Below are positions 40,527 through 50,246 of a stretch of DNA of 64,000 bases, piece after piece. Below the pieces are notes generated by a model. The model searched no databases and had not been told where the DNA came from. It saw nothing but the letters and a program-made list of their open reading frames with translations. Source of the stretch: Actinoallomurus sp963850195 (lineage in GTDB: Bacteria > Actinomycetota > Actinomycetes > Streptosporangiales > Streptosporangiaceae); contig CAWKKD010000005.1 in NCBI GenBank assembly GCA_963850195.1, positions 1,860,001 through 1,924,000 on the forward strand, written 5' to 3'. Both the position numbers and the translations under genes were made by a program. How positions within the stretch are numbered: the first letter of the stretch is position 1; each line of letters starts with the position of its first letter.

Positions 40527-41414
40527 GTGGGCACCGACGTTCATCAGCACCTGTGGGGCGCCTCGTTCGTCGACGCGCTGCGCCGGCGAACGACCGCACC
40601 ACGGCTCGACGGCTGGACGCTCCACCTCGAAGGTGAGCCGCCGTACGACGTGAACCCCGACGATCATGACGTCGCGCGCCGGGCCGCATTGGCCGCCTCG
40701 GACGGGTTCGATCGCGTCCTGACATCCCTGTCATCCCCGGTCGGTGTGGAATGGCTGCCGCCCGAGGAGGCCGAGCCACTGCTGGCGGCCTACCACGCGG
40801 ACGCCCTCACGCTGCCGGCGCCGTTCCAGGCCTGGGCGGCGGCCTGCGTCACCGAGATCGACGCGCCCGCCCTCGCGCGGGTGCTCGACCGCGGCTTCGC
40901 CGGCCTCCAGCTGCCCGCGAACGCCCTGATCGACCCCTCCGGCTACGAACGCTGCGACCCGCTCCTGAAGGTGCTCGAGGGGTACGGGCGGCCGCTTTTC
41001 CTGCACCCCGGGCCCGCCCCGGTGATCGAGGGGCCCGCCTGGTGGCCCGCGCTGGTCCCGTACATCCAGCAGATGCACGCGTCGTGGTTCGCGTTCCGCG
41101 CGTTCGGACGGCCGCGCCATCCGCGGCTGCGGGTCTGCTTCGCGCTCCTCGCCGGGCTGGCCCCGCTCCACGGCGAACGCCTCGCCGCACGCGGCGGAGG
41201 CCGCGGCGAGGTCGATGACCAGGTCTTCGTCGAGACCTCGTCCTATGGACCCCGCGCCATCGACGCCACCATGCGCGCGCTGGGCGTGGACCCGATCGTG
41301 TGCGGCTCCGACCGGCCGTACGCACCGCCGTTCGGCGACCTCCACCTCGGTGAGGCCGCCGAACACGCCATCCGGGTGGTCAACCCGGGCCGACTGCTGA
41401 TCAGGGAGGAGTGA
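40527..41414 (+). CDS. Amidohydrolase-family (TIM-barrel) metal-dependent hydrolase
   Basis: 295 residues from a GTG. Metal-binding DVHQHLWG near the N-terminus, LFLHPGPAPV in the middle, and GSDRPYAPP with the catalytic Asp near the C-terminus follow the amidohydrolase_2 plan (ACMSD/decarboxylase-like hydrolases). The substrate is not known. It is followed after 4 bp by a cysteine dioxygenase, and its promoter region has strong inverted repeats, one shared with egtA. Confidence 0.78.
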   Translation: MGTDVHQHLWGASFVDALRRRTTAPRLDGWTLHLEGEPPYDVNPDDHDVARRAALAASDGFDRVLTSLSSPVGVEWLPPEEAEPLLAAYHADALTLPAPFQAWAAACVTEIDAPALARVLDRGFAGLQLPANALIDPSGYERCDPLLKVLEGYGRPLFLHPGPAPVIEGPAWWPALVPYIQQMHASWFAFRAFGRPRHPRLRVCFALLAGLAPLHGERLAARGGGRGEVDDQVFVETSSYGPRAIDATMRALGVDPIVCGSDRPYAPPFGDLHLGEAAEHAIRVVNPGRLLIREE

Positions 41415-41418
41415 TCCG

Positions 41419-41916
41419 ATGTCCGTCGAGTCGCTGCCAGAACGCTGCCTCGACAAGCGCGAGCTCCGCGAGCTCGTGGACGACCTGGCACGCCGTTCCG
41501 AGACGTGGCGAGATCACGTCCACTTCCCCGACGGGCAGCGGCACTATGTCTCCCTCCATCGCGACGAGTACGTCGACGTCTGGCTCCTGTGCTGGACGCC
41601 GGAGAACGACACCGGCTGGCACGACCACGACATCTCGGCCGGCGCGGTCGCGGTCGTCGACGGCGTGCTGAAGGAGTGCAACCCCCGCATCGGCGGCCCG
41701 CACGTCGAGACCGAGATCGCGTCCGGAACGTCGTTCTGCTTCGGCCCGGACCACATCCACCGGCTCGTCGGCGCGGCCGACCGGAGCGTGTCCATTCACG
41801 CCTACTCACCCCCCCTGTGGCGACTGGGGCAGTACTCGATCGATGAGGGCGGTGTGATGCGTCGTGTCTCTGTGAGTTACGCCGATGAACTGCGCCCCCT
41901 CAACGCTGTCGCCTGA
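41419..41916 (+). CDS. Cysteine dioxygenase-like cupin
   Basis: 165 residues of the type I cysteine dioxygenase cupin: DTGWHDHDISAGAV gives the first two His ligands, and FGPDHIHRLVG the third. ISIHAYSPPL-type strand (SVSIHAYSPPLWRLG) is present. These Fe(II) enzymes oxidise cysteine or related thiols to sulfinic acids. Cotranscribed with the amidohydrolase. Placement beside ergothioneine genes suggests a thiol-related role; the exact thiol is not determined. Confidence 0.82.
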   Translation: MSVESLPERCLDKRELRELVDDLARRSETWRDHVHFPDGQRHYVSLHRDEYVDVWLLCWTPENDTGWHDHDISAGAVAVVDGVLKECNPRIGGPHVETEIASGTSFCFGPDHIHRLVGAADRSVSIHAYSPPLWRLGQYSIDEGGVMRRVSVSYADELRPLNAVA

Positions 41917-42009
41917 GCGACTCGCCCGCTATCATCCAGTTTTCGGACGTTATGACCGAGTCGCAGCCGCGGTTCCGGTCCCACCGAAGCGGCGGATGGA
42001 GGAGATTCG

Positions 42010-43674
42010 GTGTCCCTCACCGAACGGCTGCGGGCGGGCGGTCCGGATGCGCACGGCCTGCTCTACGACGAGCACGCTCCGCGCCTGTACGCCTACTGCG
42101 ACGCCATGCTCGGCGACGAGGCGACGGACGCCGTACGCGACACTTTCATCACCGCCGTCCGTGGCACGCCGCCCGATACCGACGAGGCCCTGCCCGCGTG
42201 GCTGTTCACGCTGGCACGGGCCGAGTGCGTACGGCAGGGGGCACTGACCCGCAAGGCGCCCGTCGCCGCGCCCGGCGACACGCTGGGCCGCGCCCTCGCA
42301 CGGCTGCGCACGGAACACCGCGAGGTGCTCGCGCTCTCGCCGTCGCTGGACGGCGCCGGGATCGCCTCGGTGATCGGCGTCGCCACCGACACGGCCGAGT
42401 CCCTGGTACGGATGGCGCGTCGCCGCCTCGACCAGGCCGCCACCTCGATCCTGGCCGGCCCTTCGGTGCACGACGACGCCGTCTCCGCCGCGCTGGCCGA
42501 GGAGACCCTCCACACGCTCGCGTACCGCGACACCGGCCCACCGGCCCGGCTGCGCGACCAGGTCCTCGCCTCCTGCGCCATCGCCGAGCACACGCCCGGC
42601 GCGCTGATGTTCGACCAGCACGGCATGCCGATCCCGCTGGGCACCCTGCTCGGCGAGGCGGGCATGGAGACCCGGCCCATCCCGCGGATCGCCCTGCCGG
42701 AGCCGGCCGAGACCGCGCCGGAGCCGGCCGCATCGCCGGCACTCGAGATCGCCGCGGTCTCCGCGCTGGAAGAGGCCGTGCCGTCTCCGCCGGAGCCGGG
42801 TTCTCCGCTGGAAGAGGCCTCGTCGCCGGAGCCCGAGACGGGTTCCGCGCTGGAACTCGCCGTATCGCCGGAGCTGGAGACGACCGCAGGTCTCACGATC
42901 GCGGAGGCCACCGAGCAGGCCGCCGCCGAACCCGTCGTACGGGCGGTCACCCGCCCGCAGCGCAGGATGGCCTTTGACGGCGGCCTCCGGTCCGCCAAGG
43001 ACCCGGCCGTCGAAGCCGCGTTCGGCTCGGACGAGGCCGGGCTCGACTCGGAGCCCGAGGGGCCCGGCGCGGAGACGGCCGAGCTGGGATTCGCCCTGCC
43101 GGAGCGGACCACGGCCCCGAGCCGCTCGGCCAGGCACGCCGGGACGGGACATGCCGGGCCGAGGCGTACCGGGTCGGAACGGCCCAGGTCGCACCGCGCG
43201 CCCAAGGGCGCCGTGCGTTCGCGGGCACAGCGTCAGGCCGCCCAGGCGCGCCGCCACGAAGGGCTCGTTGAGATGCTGGGCCTGGCGGCGTGCGTCGCCG
43301 TGGCCGCGGGCGTGGTCGCCGCATGGCCCGCGCCGCACACCAACGGCACCGCGAACGTCGACGGGACCAGCCTCCTCCTGCACCGGGGCTCGGCGGTGAG
43401 CCGCCTGCTCAACCCGCCGGTCACGGCCCCTCAGGACGCCCCGCGGAGCGGCGCGTCGCCGAGCGCGACACCGACGGGTACGGCCTCGCCCTCGACATCC
43501 GCCGGCTCGAACGCCGACAGCTCGGCCGCCGCCGGTACGCCGGCGCACCCCACGCCGACCCCGAACCCGTCCGGTTCGCCGTCCACCACGCCGACCCCCA
43601 CGCCGACGCCGACCGACTCGGGCAACCCGTCGCCGACGAGCACCGACCCGACCCCGGACCCGAGCGGCTCCTGA
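42010..43674 (+). CDS. Sigma-70-like (ECF-type) protein fused to a membrane anchor and a Ser/Thr/Pro-rich extracellular tail
   Basis: 554 residues from a GTG with SD ggaggaga. Residues 1-75 resemble sigma region 2 (LYDEHAPRLYAYCDAMLGDE, PAWLFTLARAECV); about 92-140 resemble region 4 (LRTEHREVLALS, IGVATDTAESLVRMARRRLDQA). Then a long acidic Glu/Pro/Ala linker (about 225-390), one TM helix at about 423-443 (GLAACVAVAAGVVAAW), and an outer tail of TPTPTP/SPS repeats. Region 2 is degenerate, so it may be a sigma factor kept at the membrane or a sigma-derived signalling protein. Confidence 0.75.
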   Translation: MSLTERLRAGGPDAHGLLYDEHAPRLYAYCDAMLGDEATDAVRDTFITAVRGTPPDTDEALPAWLFTLARAECVRQGALTRKAPVAAPGDTLGRALARLRTEHREVLALSPSLDGAGIASVIGVATDTAESLVRMARRRLDQAATSILAGPSVHDDAVSAALAEETLHTLAYRDTGPPARLRDQVLASCAIAEHTPGALMFDQHGMPIPLGTLLGEAGMETRPIPRIALPEPAETAPEPAASPALEIAAVSALEEAVPSPPEPGSPLEEASSPEPETGSALELAVSPELETTAGLTIAEATEQAAAEPVVRAVTRPQRRMAFDGGLRSAKDPAVEAAFGSDEAGLDSEPEGPGAETAELGFALPERTTAPSRSARHAGTGHAGPRRTGSERPRSHRAPKGAVRSRAQRQAAQARRHEGLVEMLGLAACVAVAAGVVAAWPAPHTNGTANVDGTSLLLHRGSAVSRLLNPPVTAPQDAPRSGASPSATPTGTASPSTSAGSNADSSAAAGTPAHPTPTPNPSGSPSTTPTPTPTPTDSGNPSPTSTDPTPDPSGS

Positions 43675-43684
43675 CCACCTCGTC

Positions 43685-44920
43685 TTACGCGGACGCGGGC
43701 GGCCTTTCCCAGGTCGTCGCGTCGAGGAGCAGTTTCGCGGCGACCGTTGCCCCGTCGGTGCGGATCGTGGCGGCCACGGCGGCCGCCCGCGTTCGGGTCT
43801 CCGGTGTCAGGGCCGTCTCGAGCGCGGCCGACAGGGACTCAAAGGTCGGAACCGGGCCGTCGTGTGCCGCGCCGATGCCCAGCTCGGCCACCCGGGCGGC
43901 CGAGTACGGCTGGTCCGCGATCTGAGGCACGACCACCTGGGGCGCTCCGGCCTGGGTGGCCGTCGTCGTGGTGCCCGCGCCGCCGTGGTGCATGACGGCC
44001 GCCACCCGGCGGAACAGTGCCTGGTGGTTGACCTCGCCGACGACGAAACAGTCGTTGCGGTCGTCGATCGAGGCCAGGCCGGCCCAGCCGCGTGCGAGGA
44101 GTACGCGGCGGCCCTGCGCGCGGATCGTCTCGATGGCGATCCGGGCGACGTCGGGCGAGAGGTACGCGGCGATGCTGCCGAAGCCCACGTACACCGGTGG
44201 TTCGCCGGCGTTCAGGAACGCCTCCAGCCCGTCGGGGAGCGGGCGTTCGTCGGGCAGGATCCACGCCCCGGTCTGCACCAGATCGAGGTCGGTCAGGTCC
44301 TTCCATGGGCACAGGACCGGGTCCGCCGCCAGCAGTGCACGGTCGGCGGAGACGTAGTCGCGGACGTCGTCCACCGGTGGCAGCCCGATCTCCGCCCGAT
44401 GGCGGTTGAGCGCCGGGCCGTACAGCGCGTTCACCCGCTCGGCGTCCTGCTTCCACAGCACGCGCAGGTCGGTCTCGCCCTCCGGGGACGGCGTGCCCGG
44501 CCGCGCCCCCGGCGGGAAGTGCCGCGACGGCGCTCCGAAGACGTGGAAGCGGGCGAGCATGTAGCGGATGCCCAGCTTCTCGGTCACGTCACGCGCGCCC
44601 GCCGGCATCAGGCCGGTCGCCACCAGCACGTCGCATCCCTCGGCCGCCGTGGTGAGCGTGTCGAACCGCGCGGCGACCAGTTCGGCTGCGAGCCGGAACG
44701 CGTCTTCCGCCGTCGGTCGTTCCTTCTTGGCCACCACCGAGCGCACCGTCGGGCCGAGCGGTATCAGCGGCACGCCGGCACGGGCCAGCACCTCCGCGAA
44801 CTCCTCGTCCGGCGGCGCGCAGACCCGTGCCTCCGCGCCGAGTTCCCGCAATGCCACCGCCAGTCCCGCCAGCGGTTCGACGTCCCCGCGCGACCCCCAC
44901 GTCGACAAACACACGCGCAT
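43685..44920 (-). CDS. rgt: Rifamycin glycosyltransferase-like GT1 enzyme (Rgt-like), RAE-controlled
   Basis: 411 residues from the ATG at 44920. GT1 (GtfB/MGT) fold: N-terminal LSTWGSRGDVEPL, CAPPDEEFAEVL; C-terminal nucleotide-sugar site MHHGGAGTTTTATQAGAPQVVVPQ. The gene is preceded by a 19-bp rifamycin-associated element (44979-44997) matching GGGGCTTGCRGCAAGSCCC. Rgt enzymes glycosylate the C-23 hydroxyl of rifamycins; RAE marks rifamycin-inducible resistance genes. It is an inverted near-duplicate of the gene beginning at 45324. Confidence 0.85.
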   Translation of the reverse strand: MRVCLSTWGSRGDVEPLAGLAVALRELGAEARVCAPPDEEFAEVLARAGVPLIPLGPTVRSVVAKKERPTAEDAFRLAAELVAARFDTLTTAAEGCDVLVATGLMPAGARDVTEKLGIRYMLARFHVFGAPSRHFPPGARPGTPSPEGETDLRVLWKQDAERVNALYGPALNRHRAEIGLPPVDDVRDYVSADRALLAADPVLCPWKDLTDLDLVQTGAWILPDERPLPDGLEAFLNAGEPPVYVGFGSIAAYLSPDVARIAIETIRAQGRRVLLARGWAGLASIDDRNDCFVVGEVNHQALFRRVAAVMHHGGAGTTTTATQAGAPQVVVPQIADQPYSAARVAELGIGAAHDGPVPTFESLSAALETALTPETRTRAAAVAATIRTDGATVAAKLLLDATTWERPPASA

Positions 44921-44978
44921 TTGAGAATCCCCATTTCCCCAGGTTCTGGCATCGGCGGGCCATTCTGCGGCATGACCG

Positions 44979-44997
44979 GGGCCTTGCCGCAAGCCCC
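44979..44997 (-). promoter_or_regulatory. Rifamycin-associated element (RAE) upstream of rgt copy 1
   Basis: Minus strand GGGGCTTGCGGCAAGGCCC fits the published RAE consensus GGGGCTTGCRGCAAGSCCC exactly. TATAGCGCA, a probable -10 element, lies just upstream. RAE mediates rifamycin-inducible expression of resistance genes in actinomycetes. Confidence 0.85.
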
Positions 44998-45019
44998 CTA
45001 GTGCGCTATAAACTAAAAG

Positions 45020-45045
45020 TGGCGAGGAGATGGATCTCCTTGCCA
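45020..45045 (+). terminator. Hairpin with T-rich tail, rightward
   Basis: TGGCGAGGAGAT (45020-45031), GG, ATCTCCTTGCCA (45034-45045), one mismatch in a 12-bp stem, followed by TTTGTCGTTTCTC. Terminator-like on the plus strand; it would block rightward transcription between the divergent promoters. Confidence 0.5.
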
Positions 45046-45202
45046 TTTGTCGTTTCTCGGCCGCCCCTACGCCGGGCGAGACGATCTCTCCTGAGCCTCG
45101 CGCCGAGCAGCGTGCGGCAGCTCATGTAGCGCGCCTGAGTGTTCCGCGGCCGCGTCCACAGGCCCGGCGGAGTCGCCCGTGCATCGCGGGCGAAAAAGAA
45201 AA

Positions 45203-45222
45203 GAGGGAGCGTCTGCTCCCTC
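45203..45222 (-). terminator. Intrinsic terminator, leftward
   Basis: GAGGGAGC (45203-45210), GTCT, GCTCCCTC (45215-45222). On the minus strand this perfect 8-bp stem is followed by TTTTCTTTTT. It would stop leftward transcripts arising from within glycosyltransferase copy 2. Confidence 0.7.
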
Positions 45223-45246
45223 CATTCTCAACATATAGCGCATGGG

Positions 45247-45265
45247 GGGGCTTGCCGCAAGGCCC
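45247..45265 (+). promoter_or_regulatory. Rifamycin-associated element (RAE) upstream of rgt copy 2 and helR
   Basis: GGGGCTTGCCGCAAGGCCC keeps both arms of the RAE palindrome; only the central base differs from the R of the consensus. TATAGCGCA lies just upstream at about 45234-45242. It should drive the copy 2-helR transcription unit. Confidence 0.82.
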
Positions 45266-45323
45266 TGGTCATGCCTCAGAATGGCCCGCCGAGGCCAGAA
45301 CGCTCAAAAACGGGGGATGCGAA

Positions 45324-46580
<1,257 letters not shown>

Positions 46581-46584
<4 letters not shown>

Positions 46585-48743
46585 AACCCTTGACCACCAG
46601 CGCGTTCGACCTTCCCGACCACCTCGCGCCCAAGGCCGACCCGACGCTGATCGCCGGCGACGAGCGGCACTTCGCGGCCATCGCGGAGACCCTCGAGCAG
46701 TCGATCGCCGACCTGTCCGACCGCCTCGACGCCGAGCGCAAGGCGCCCGGCGGCTCAGGCCAGCAGGCGTTGGACCGCGACCAGGAGATCTACCGGCTGA
46801 GCGCTCGCCTGCGCGCCCTGCGCCGCTACGGCCTGGACCTGTGCCTCGGACACATCGTCCGCGCGGGCGACCCCGAGCCCGTGTACGTCGGACGGCTCGG
46901 CCTCACGGACAGCGCCGGCCGCCGGCTGCTGCTCGACTGGCGCTCCCCCGCGGCCGAGCCGTTCTTCGGGGCGACCCACGCCAACCCGATGGGCCTGGCG
47001 AGCCGCCGCAGATATCGCTGGACCCGCGGCCTGATCGGCGACTACTGGGACGAGGTGTTCACCTCGGACGGGTTCGAAGGGCACGCCGCGCTCGACGACC
47101 AGTCCGCCTTCATCGCCAGCCTGGGCAGCAACCGATCCGCCCGGATGCGCGACGTGCTCGGCACCATCCAGGCCGACCAGGACGCCATCATTCGCGCCGG
47201 ATCCCGGGGCGCCCTCATCGTCGACGGCGGCCCGGGTACGGGCAAGACCGTCGTCGCCCTGCACCGCACCGCCTACCTCCTCTACTCCGACCCTCGCCTC
47301 GGTCACCGCCGGGGCGGCGTGCTCTTCGTCGGTCCCCACCAGCCGTACCTGGCCTACGTCTCCGACGTCCTGCCCAGCCTCGGAGAGGAGGGCGTGCAGA
47401 TCTGCACCCTGCGGGACCTCGTCACCGAGGGATCCGCGGCGGCGGTCGAGACCGACCCGGACGTGGCTCGCCTGAAGTCGTCCGCGGACCTCGTGCGGGC
47501 GATCGAGCCGGCCGTCAGGTTCTACGAGAAGCCGCCCAAGAAGGGGATGACGGTCACGACCCACTGGTCCGACCTCGCGCTGACCGCCGACGACTGGGCA
47601 GAGGCGTTCGACGCACCGGACCCCGGTACCCCGCACAACGAGGCGCGCGACCGGATCTGGGAGGAGCTGGTCGCGATCCTGCGAGACAAGCTGAACGACG
47701 AGGACGTCACGGACGCCCAGTTCCGCAAGTCGCTGCTGGAGAACGAGGAGCTGGTCACGGCCCTCAACCGGGCGTGGCCGCTGATCGAGGCGGCCGACCT
47801 CGTCGGAGACCTGTGGTCGGTACCCGCCTATCTGCGGATGTGCGCTCCCTCGCTCGACCTCGACGACGTACGAAGGCTGCAGCGCGAGGACGCCCAGGCC
47901 TGGACGGTGTCCGACCTGCCGCTCCTGGACGCGGCGCGGCAGCGGCTCGGCGACCCGGAGGCGTCACGGCGTAAGCGCCGGCACGACGCCGCCGTCGCCG
48001 CCGAGCAGGAGTACAGGAACCGGGTCATCGACCGCCTGATCGAGGTCGACGACGGCTCCGACCCGTACAGAGATGGCCTGGTGACGATGCTGCGCGCGGA
48101 GGACATCCAGGGCGTCCTGGTCGACGAGAACGCGCTGCCCACCACCGACCCGGATCTGCTCGCCGGCCCGTTCGCGCACATCATCGTGGACGAGGCCCAG
48201 GAACTGACCGACGCGGAGTGGCAGATGCTGCTGCAGCGCTGCCCGTCGCGGAGCTTCACCATCGTCGGGGACCGTGCCCAGGCCAGGCACGGGTTCACCG
48301 AGTCGTGGCAGGAACGCCTCGAGCGGGTCGGGCTCGACCGGATCAGCCTGGCCGCCCTGAGCATCAACTACCGGACGCCGGAAGAGGTCATGGCCGAGGC
48401 CGAGCCGGTCATCCGGGCCGTGCTCCCGGACGCCAACGTGCCGACCTCCATCCGCAGCAACGACCTCCCCGTCGCACACGGATCGGCCTCCGAGCTGAAC
48501 TCGATCCTCGAGACCTGGCTCACCGCGCACGCCGACGGGATCGCCTGCGTCATCGGCGATCCCACGTTCACGGCGACGCCCCGCGTACGGTCGCTGGCCC
48601 CGGAGCTGTCGAAGGGGCTCGAGTTCGACCTGGTCGTCCTCGTCGACCCGGAGGACTTCGGCGAGGGCATCGAAGGCGCGGTCGACCGCTACGTCGCGAT
48701 GACCCGGGCGACCCAGCGGCTCGTCATCCTCACGAGCTCATGA
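46581..48743 (+). CDS. helR: HelR-like helicase-family RNA polymerase protection/recycling ATPase
   Basis: 720 residues. UvrD/HelD-like: N-terminal coiled coil (about 20-90), Walker A VDGGPGTGKTVVALH, Walker B IIVDEAQELTD, FTIVGDRAQARHGFTESW, KGLEFDLVVLVDPE and VAMTRATQRL. HelD-class proteins dislodge stalled RNA polymerase; the HelR branch displaces rifamycin and is induced through RAE. Its ATG overlaps the glycosyltransferase copy 2 stop, placing it under the RAE at 45247. This context supports HelR over plain HelD. Confidence 0.88.
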
Positions 48744-49535
48744 CTCCTGTGGAGGTGGGCTGCCCTCGCCCCAGGTGAGGCAGGTCGGGCGCCGGCCCGT
48801 GCTCACGTACTCGCGTGCGGCGGCGATGGCGGTGCCGGGGCTGACGCGCGCGCGGGCCGCGGGGACGGTCACGGGTGGCGCCTCCGGGTCGTCGCCGACG
48901 AGCAAGGGCTTGTCGGGGTCGATACCGGGTTCGACGCCCGGTGAGCCGTGCCAGGAGACGGCCGCGCGGCCGGCGTGCGTGTCGATGTCGATGCGGAGCG
49001 GTGCGGTCTCGCGCTCGCCGTCGCCGATCCGGATCGCGATGCCGCGCGCGCCGCCCGTGAGGATGCGGTTCGCCGCCTCGGAGACGGCGCTCTCGGCGGC
49101 GCCCTCGTCGAGGATCTCCCGGGACTTGGTACCCCACCAGGCCGTGTACGTCTTGGCCTCGGGCTCGGGGCGGTCGGGGCGTACGGCTCGCGGGACCGAT
49201 CCGACCTTCGCCTTCCGGTTCTTGAAGGACGTGTCGGGGGGCTCCTGGTCGCGGGCGGCCACGGTGGGGGCCTGCCCGAGCCGGTCCAGGAACACCGGCA
49301 GCTCGTGCTCGGCCCAGAACAGCAGGCCGGTGATCTCCTCGAGGCGCTCGTGCGCCTGCGCGAACAACCGGACGGCCTGGGCGGCGGTCGCGTCATTCGA
49401 CGCGGCGAGGAGCGCGGTGAGCCGGGCGACGACCGAGTCCACGAGCCCGGCGGCCTCCTCGACGTCGCGTCGCGCCTCGGAGGAGAGCTCGATCGCGCCG
49501 CTGACCTGCTGCCTTAACTCGGCGGATATCGACAC
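48738..49535 (-). CDS. Coiled-coil protein with C-terminal Imm1-like domain
   Basis: 265 residues. The N-terminal about 95 residues are helical (SSEARRDVEEAAGLVDSV, AHERLEEITGLLFWAEHEL). The C-terminal about 110 residues carry an Imm1-like pattern: IDIDTHAGRAAVSWHG, a DPDKPLLVGDD loop, VTVPAARARVSPGTAI and TGRRPTCLTW. Imm1-type proteins neutralise deaminase toxins in polymorphic toxin systems; no toxin gene is adjacent. Overlaps the helR 3' end by 6 bp, convergent. Confidence 0.6.
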   Translation of the reverse strand: MSISAELRQQVSGAIELSSEARRDVEEAAGLVDSVVARLTALLAASNDATAAQAVRLFAQAHERLEEITGLLFWAEHELPVFLDRLGQAPTVAARDQEPPDTSFKNRKAKVGSVPRAVRPDRPEPEAKTYTAWWGTKSREILDEGAAESAVSEAANRILTGGARGIAIRIGDGERETAPLRIDIDTHAGRAAVSWHGSPGVEPGIDPDKPLLVGDDPEAPPVTVPAARARVSPGTAIAAAREYVSTGRRPTCLTWGEGSPPPQES

Positions 49536-49683
49536 GGCACGCCCATCTCTGCCATCGTGGACGGCCCGGAATAGACCGCCTCATCCCTACACGTCCCACC
49601 CGCCGATCGCCCGGAAACTCGCCCCGGAGCGACCTGTCGGTGACGCCTGCCAGACTGCGGGCCTCACCGATCGGAGGGTCTCC

Positions 49684-50232
49684 ATGACCGCCAACACACC
49701 ACCGTCTGAAAACTACTCGCCCGCCTGGCGCGACGACACCCGTACGGAGGTGCCCGCGACCGGCGGCGAGCGGGAGCTGCTGCTCGGATTCCTGGAATGG
49801 CACCGGGAGACGTTCGCGCTCAAGTGCGCGGGCGTCCCGCGCGACCGACTGTCCGAGCTCGCCCTGGCACCGTCGACGATGTCCCTGCACGGCCTGCTGC
49901 GGCACCTGACCGGCGTCGAGCGCTGGTGGTTCCAGATCCAGTTCGCGGGCGAGGACGTCCCGATGCTCTACTACAGCGACGATGACCCGGACCAGGACTT
50001 CGGCTCCCTCGACGGCGACATCGACGAGGCCTTCGCCGCCTGGCACGCCGAATGCGCGCGGTCCCGCGCGATCGTGGCCGCCGCCTCACTCGACGACACC
50101 GGCCTCCGCAAGCGCACGGGCACCCCTTTCACGCTGCGCTGGCTCCTCCTCCACCTGATCGCCGAGTACGCCCGCCACAACGGCCACGCCGACCTCCTCC
50201 GCGAGCACCTCGACGGCGCGACCGGCGTCTAG
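49684..50232 (+). CDS. DinB-family (DUF664) protein
   Basis: 182 residues from the ATG at 49684 (SD ggagg). Four-helix DinB-like fold with metal ligands spaced as in DUF664: MSLHGLLRHLTGVERWWF, then LIAEYARHNGHADLLREH near the C-terminus. Related enzymes are thiol-dependent transferases (bacillithiol or mycothiol). Monocistronic; substrate unknown. Confidence 0.83.
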   Translation: MTANTPPSENYSPAWRDDTRTEVPATGGERELLLGFLEWHRETFALKCAGVPRDRLSELALAPSTMSLHGLLRHLTGVERWWFQIQFAGEDVPMLYYSDDDPDQDFGSLDGDIDEAFAAWHAECARSRAIVAAASLDDTGLRKRTGTPFTLRWLLLHLIAEYARHNGHADLLREHLDGATGV

Positions 50233-50246
50233 GCGAGCGGGGAGGA

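Larger units (their letters stand above)
44921..45323. other. Divergent intergenic region between the two glycosyltransferase copies
   Basis: 403 bp holding two inverted copies of the same promoter unit: TATAGCGCA, then a RAE, then GGTCATGCC-CAGAATGGCCCGCC, then the gene start. The centre (about 45046-45200) shows no gene and is bounded by two hairpins facing away from each other. Confidence 0.75.

Noticed and set aside
43421..43678. TPTPTP/PTPDPS repeats at the end of the sigma-like gene considered as a separate tandem-repeat element
   Set aside because: They are ordinary codons of the Pro/Thr/Ser-rich outer tail, not an independent DNA repeat.
45046..45200. Possible small RNA or tRNA-like element between the glycosyltransferase promoters
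   Set aside because: No cloverleaf or conserved tRNA boxes could be drawn; only the two flanking hairpins are supported.
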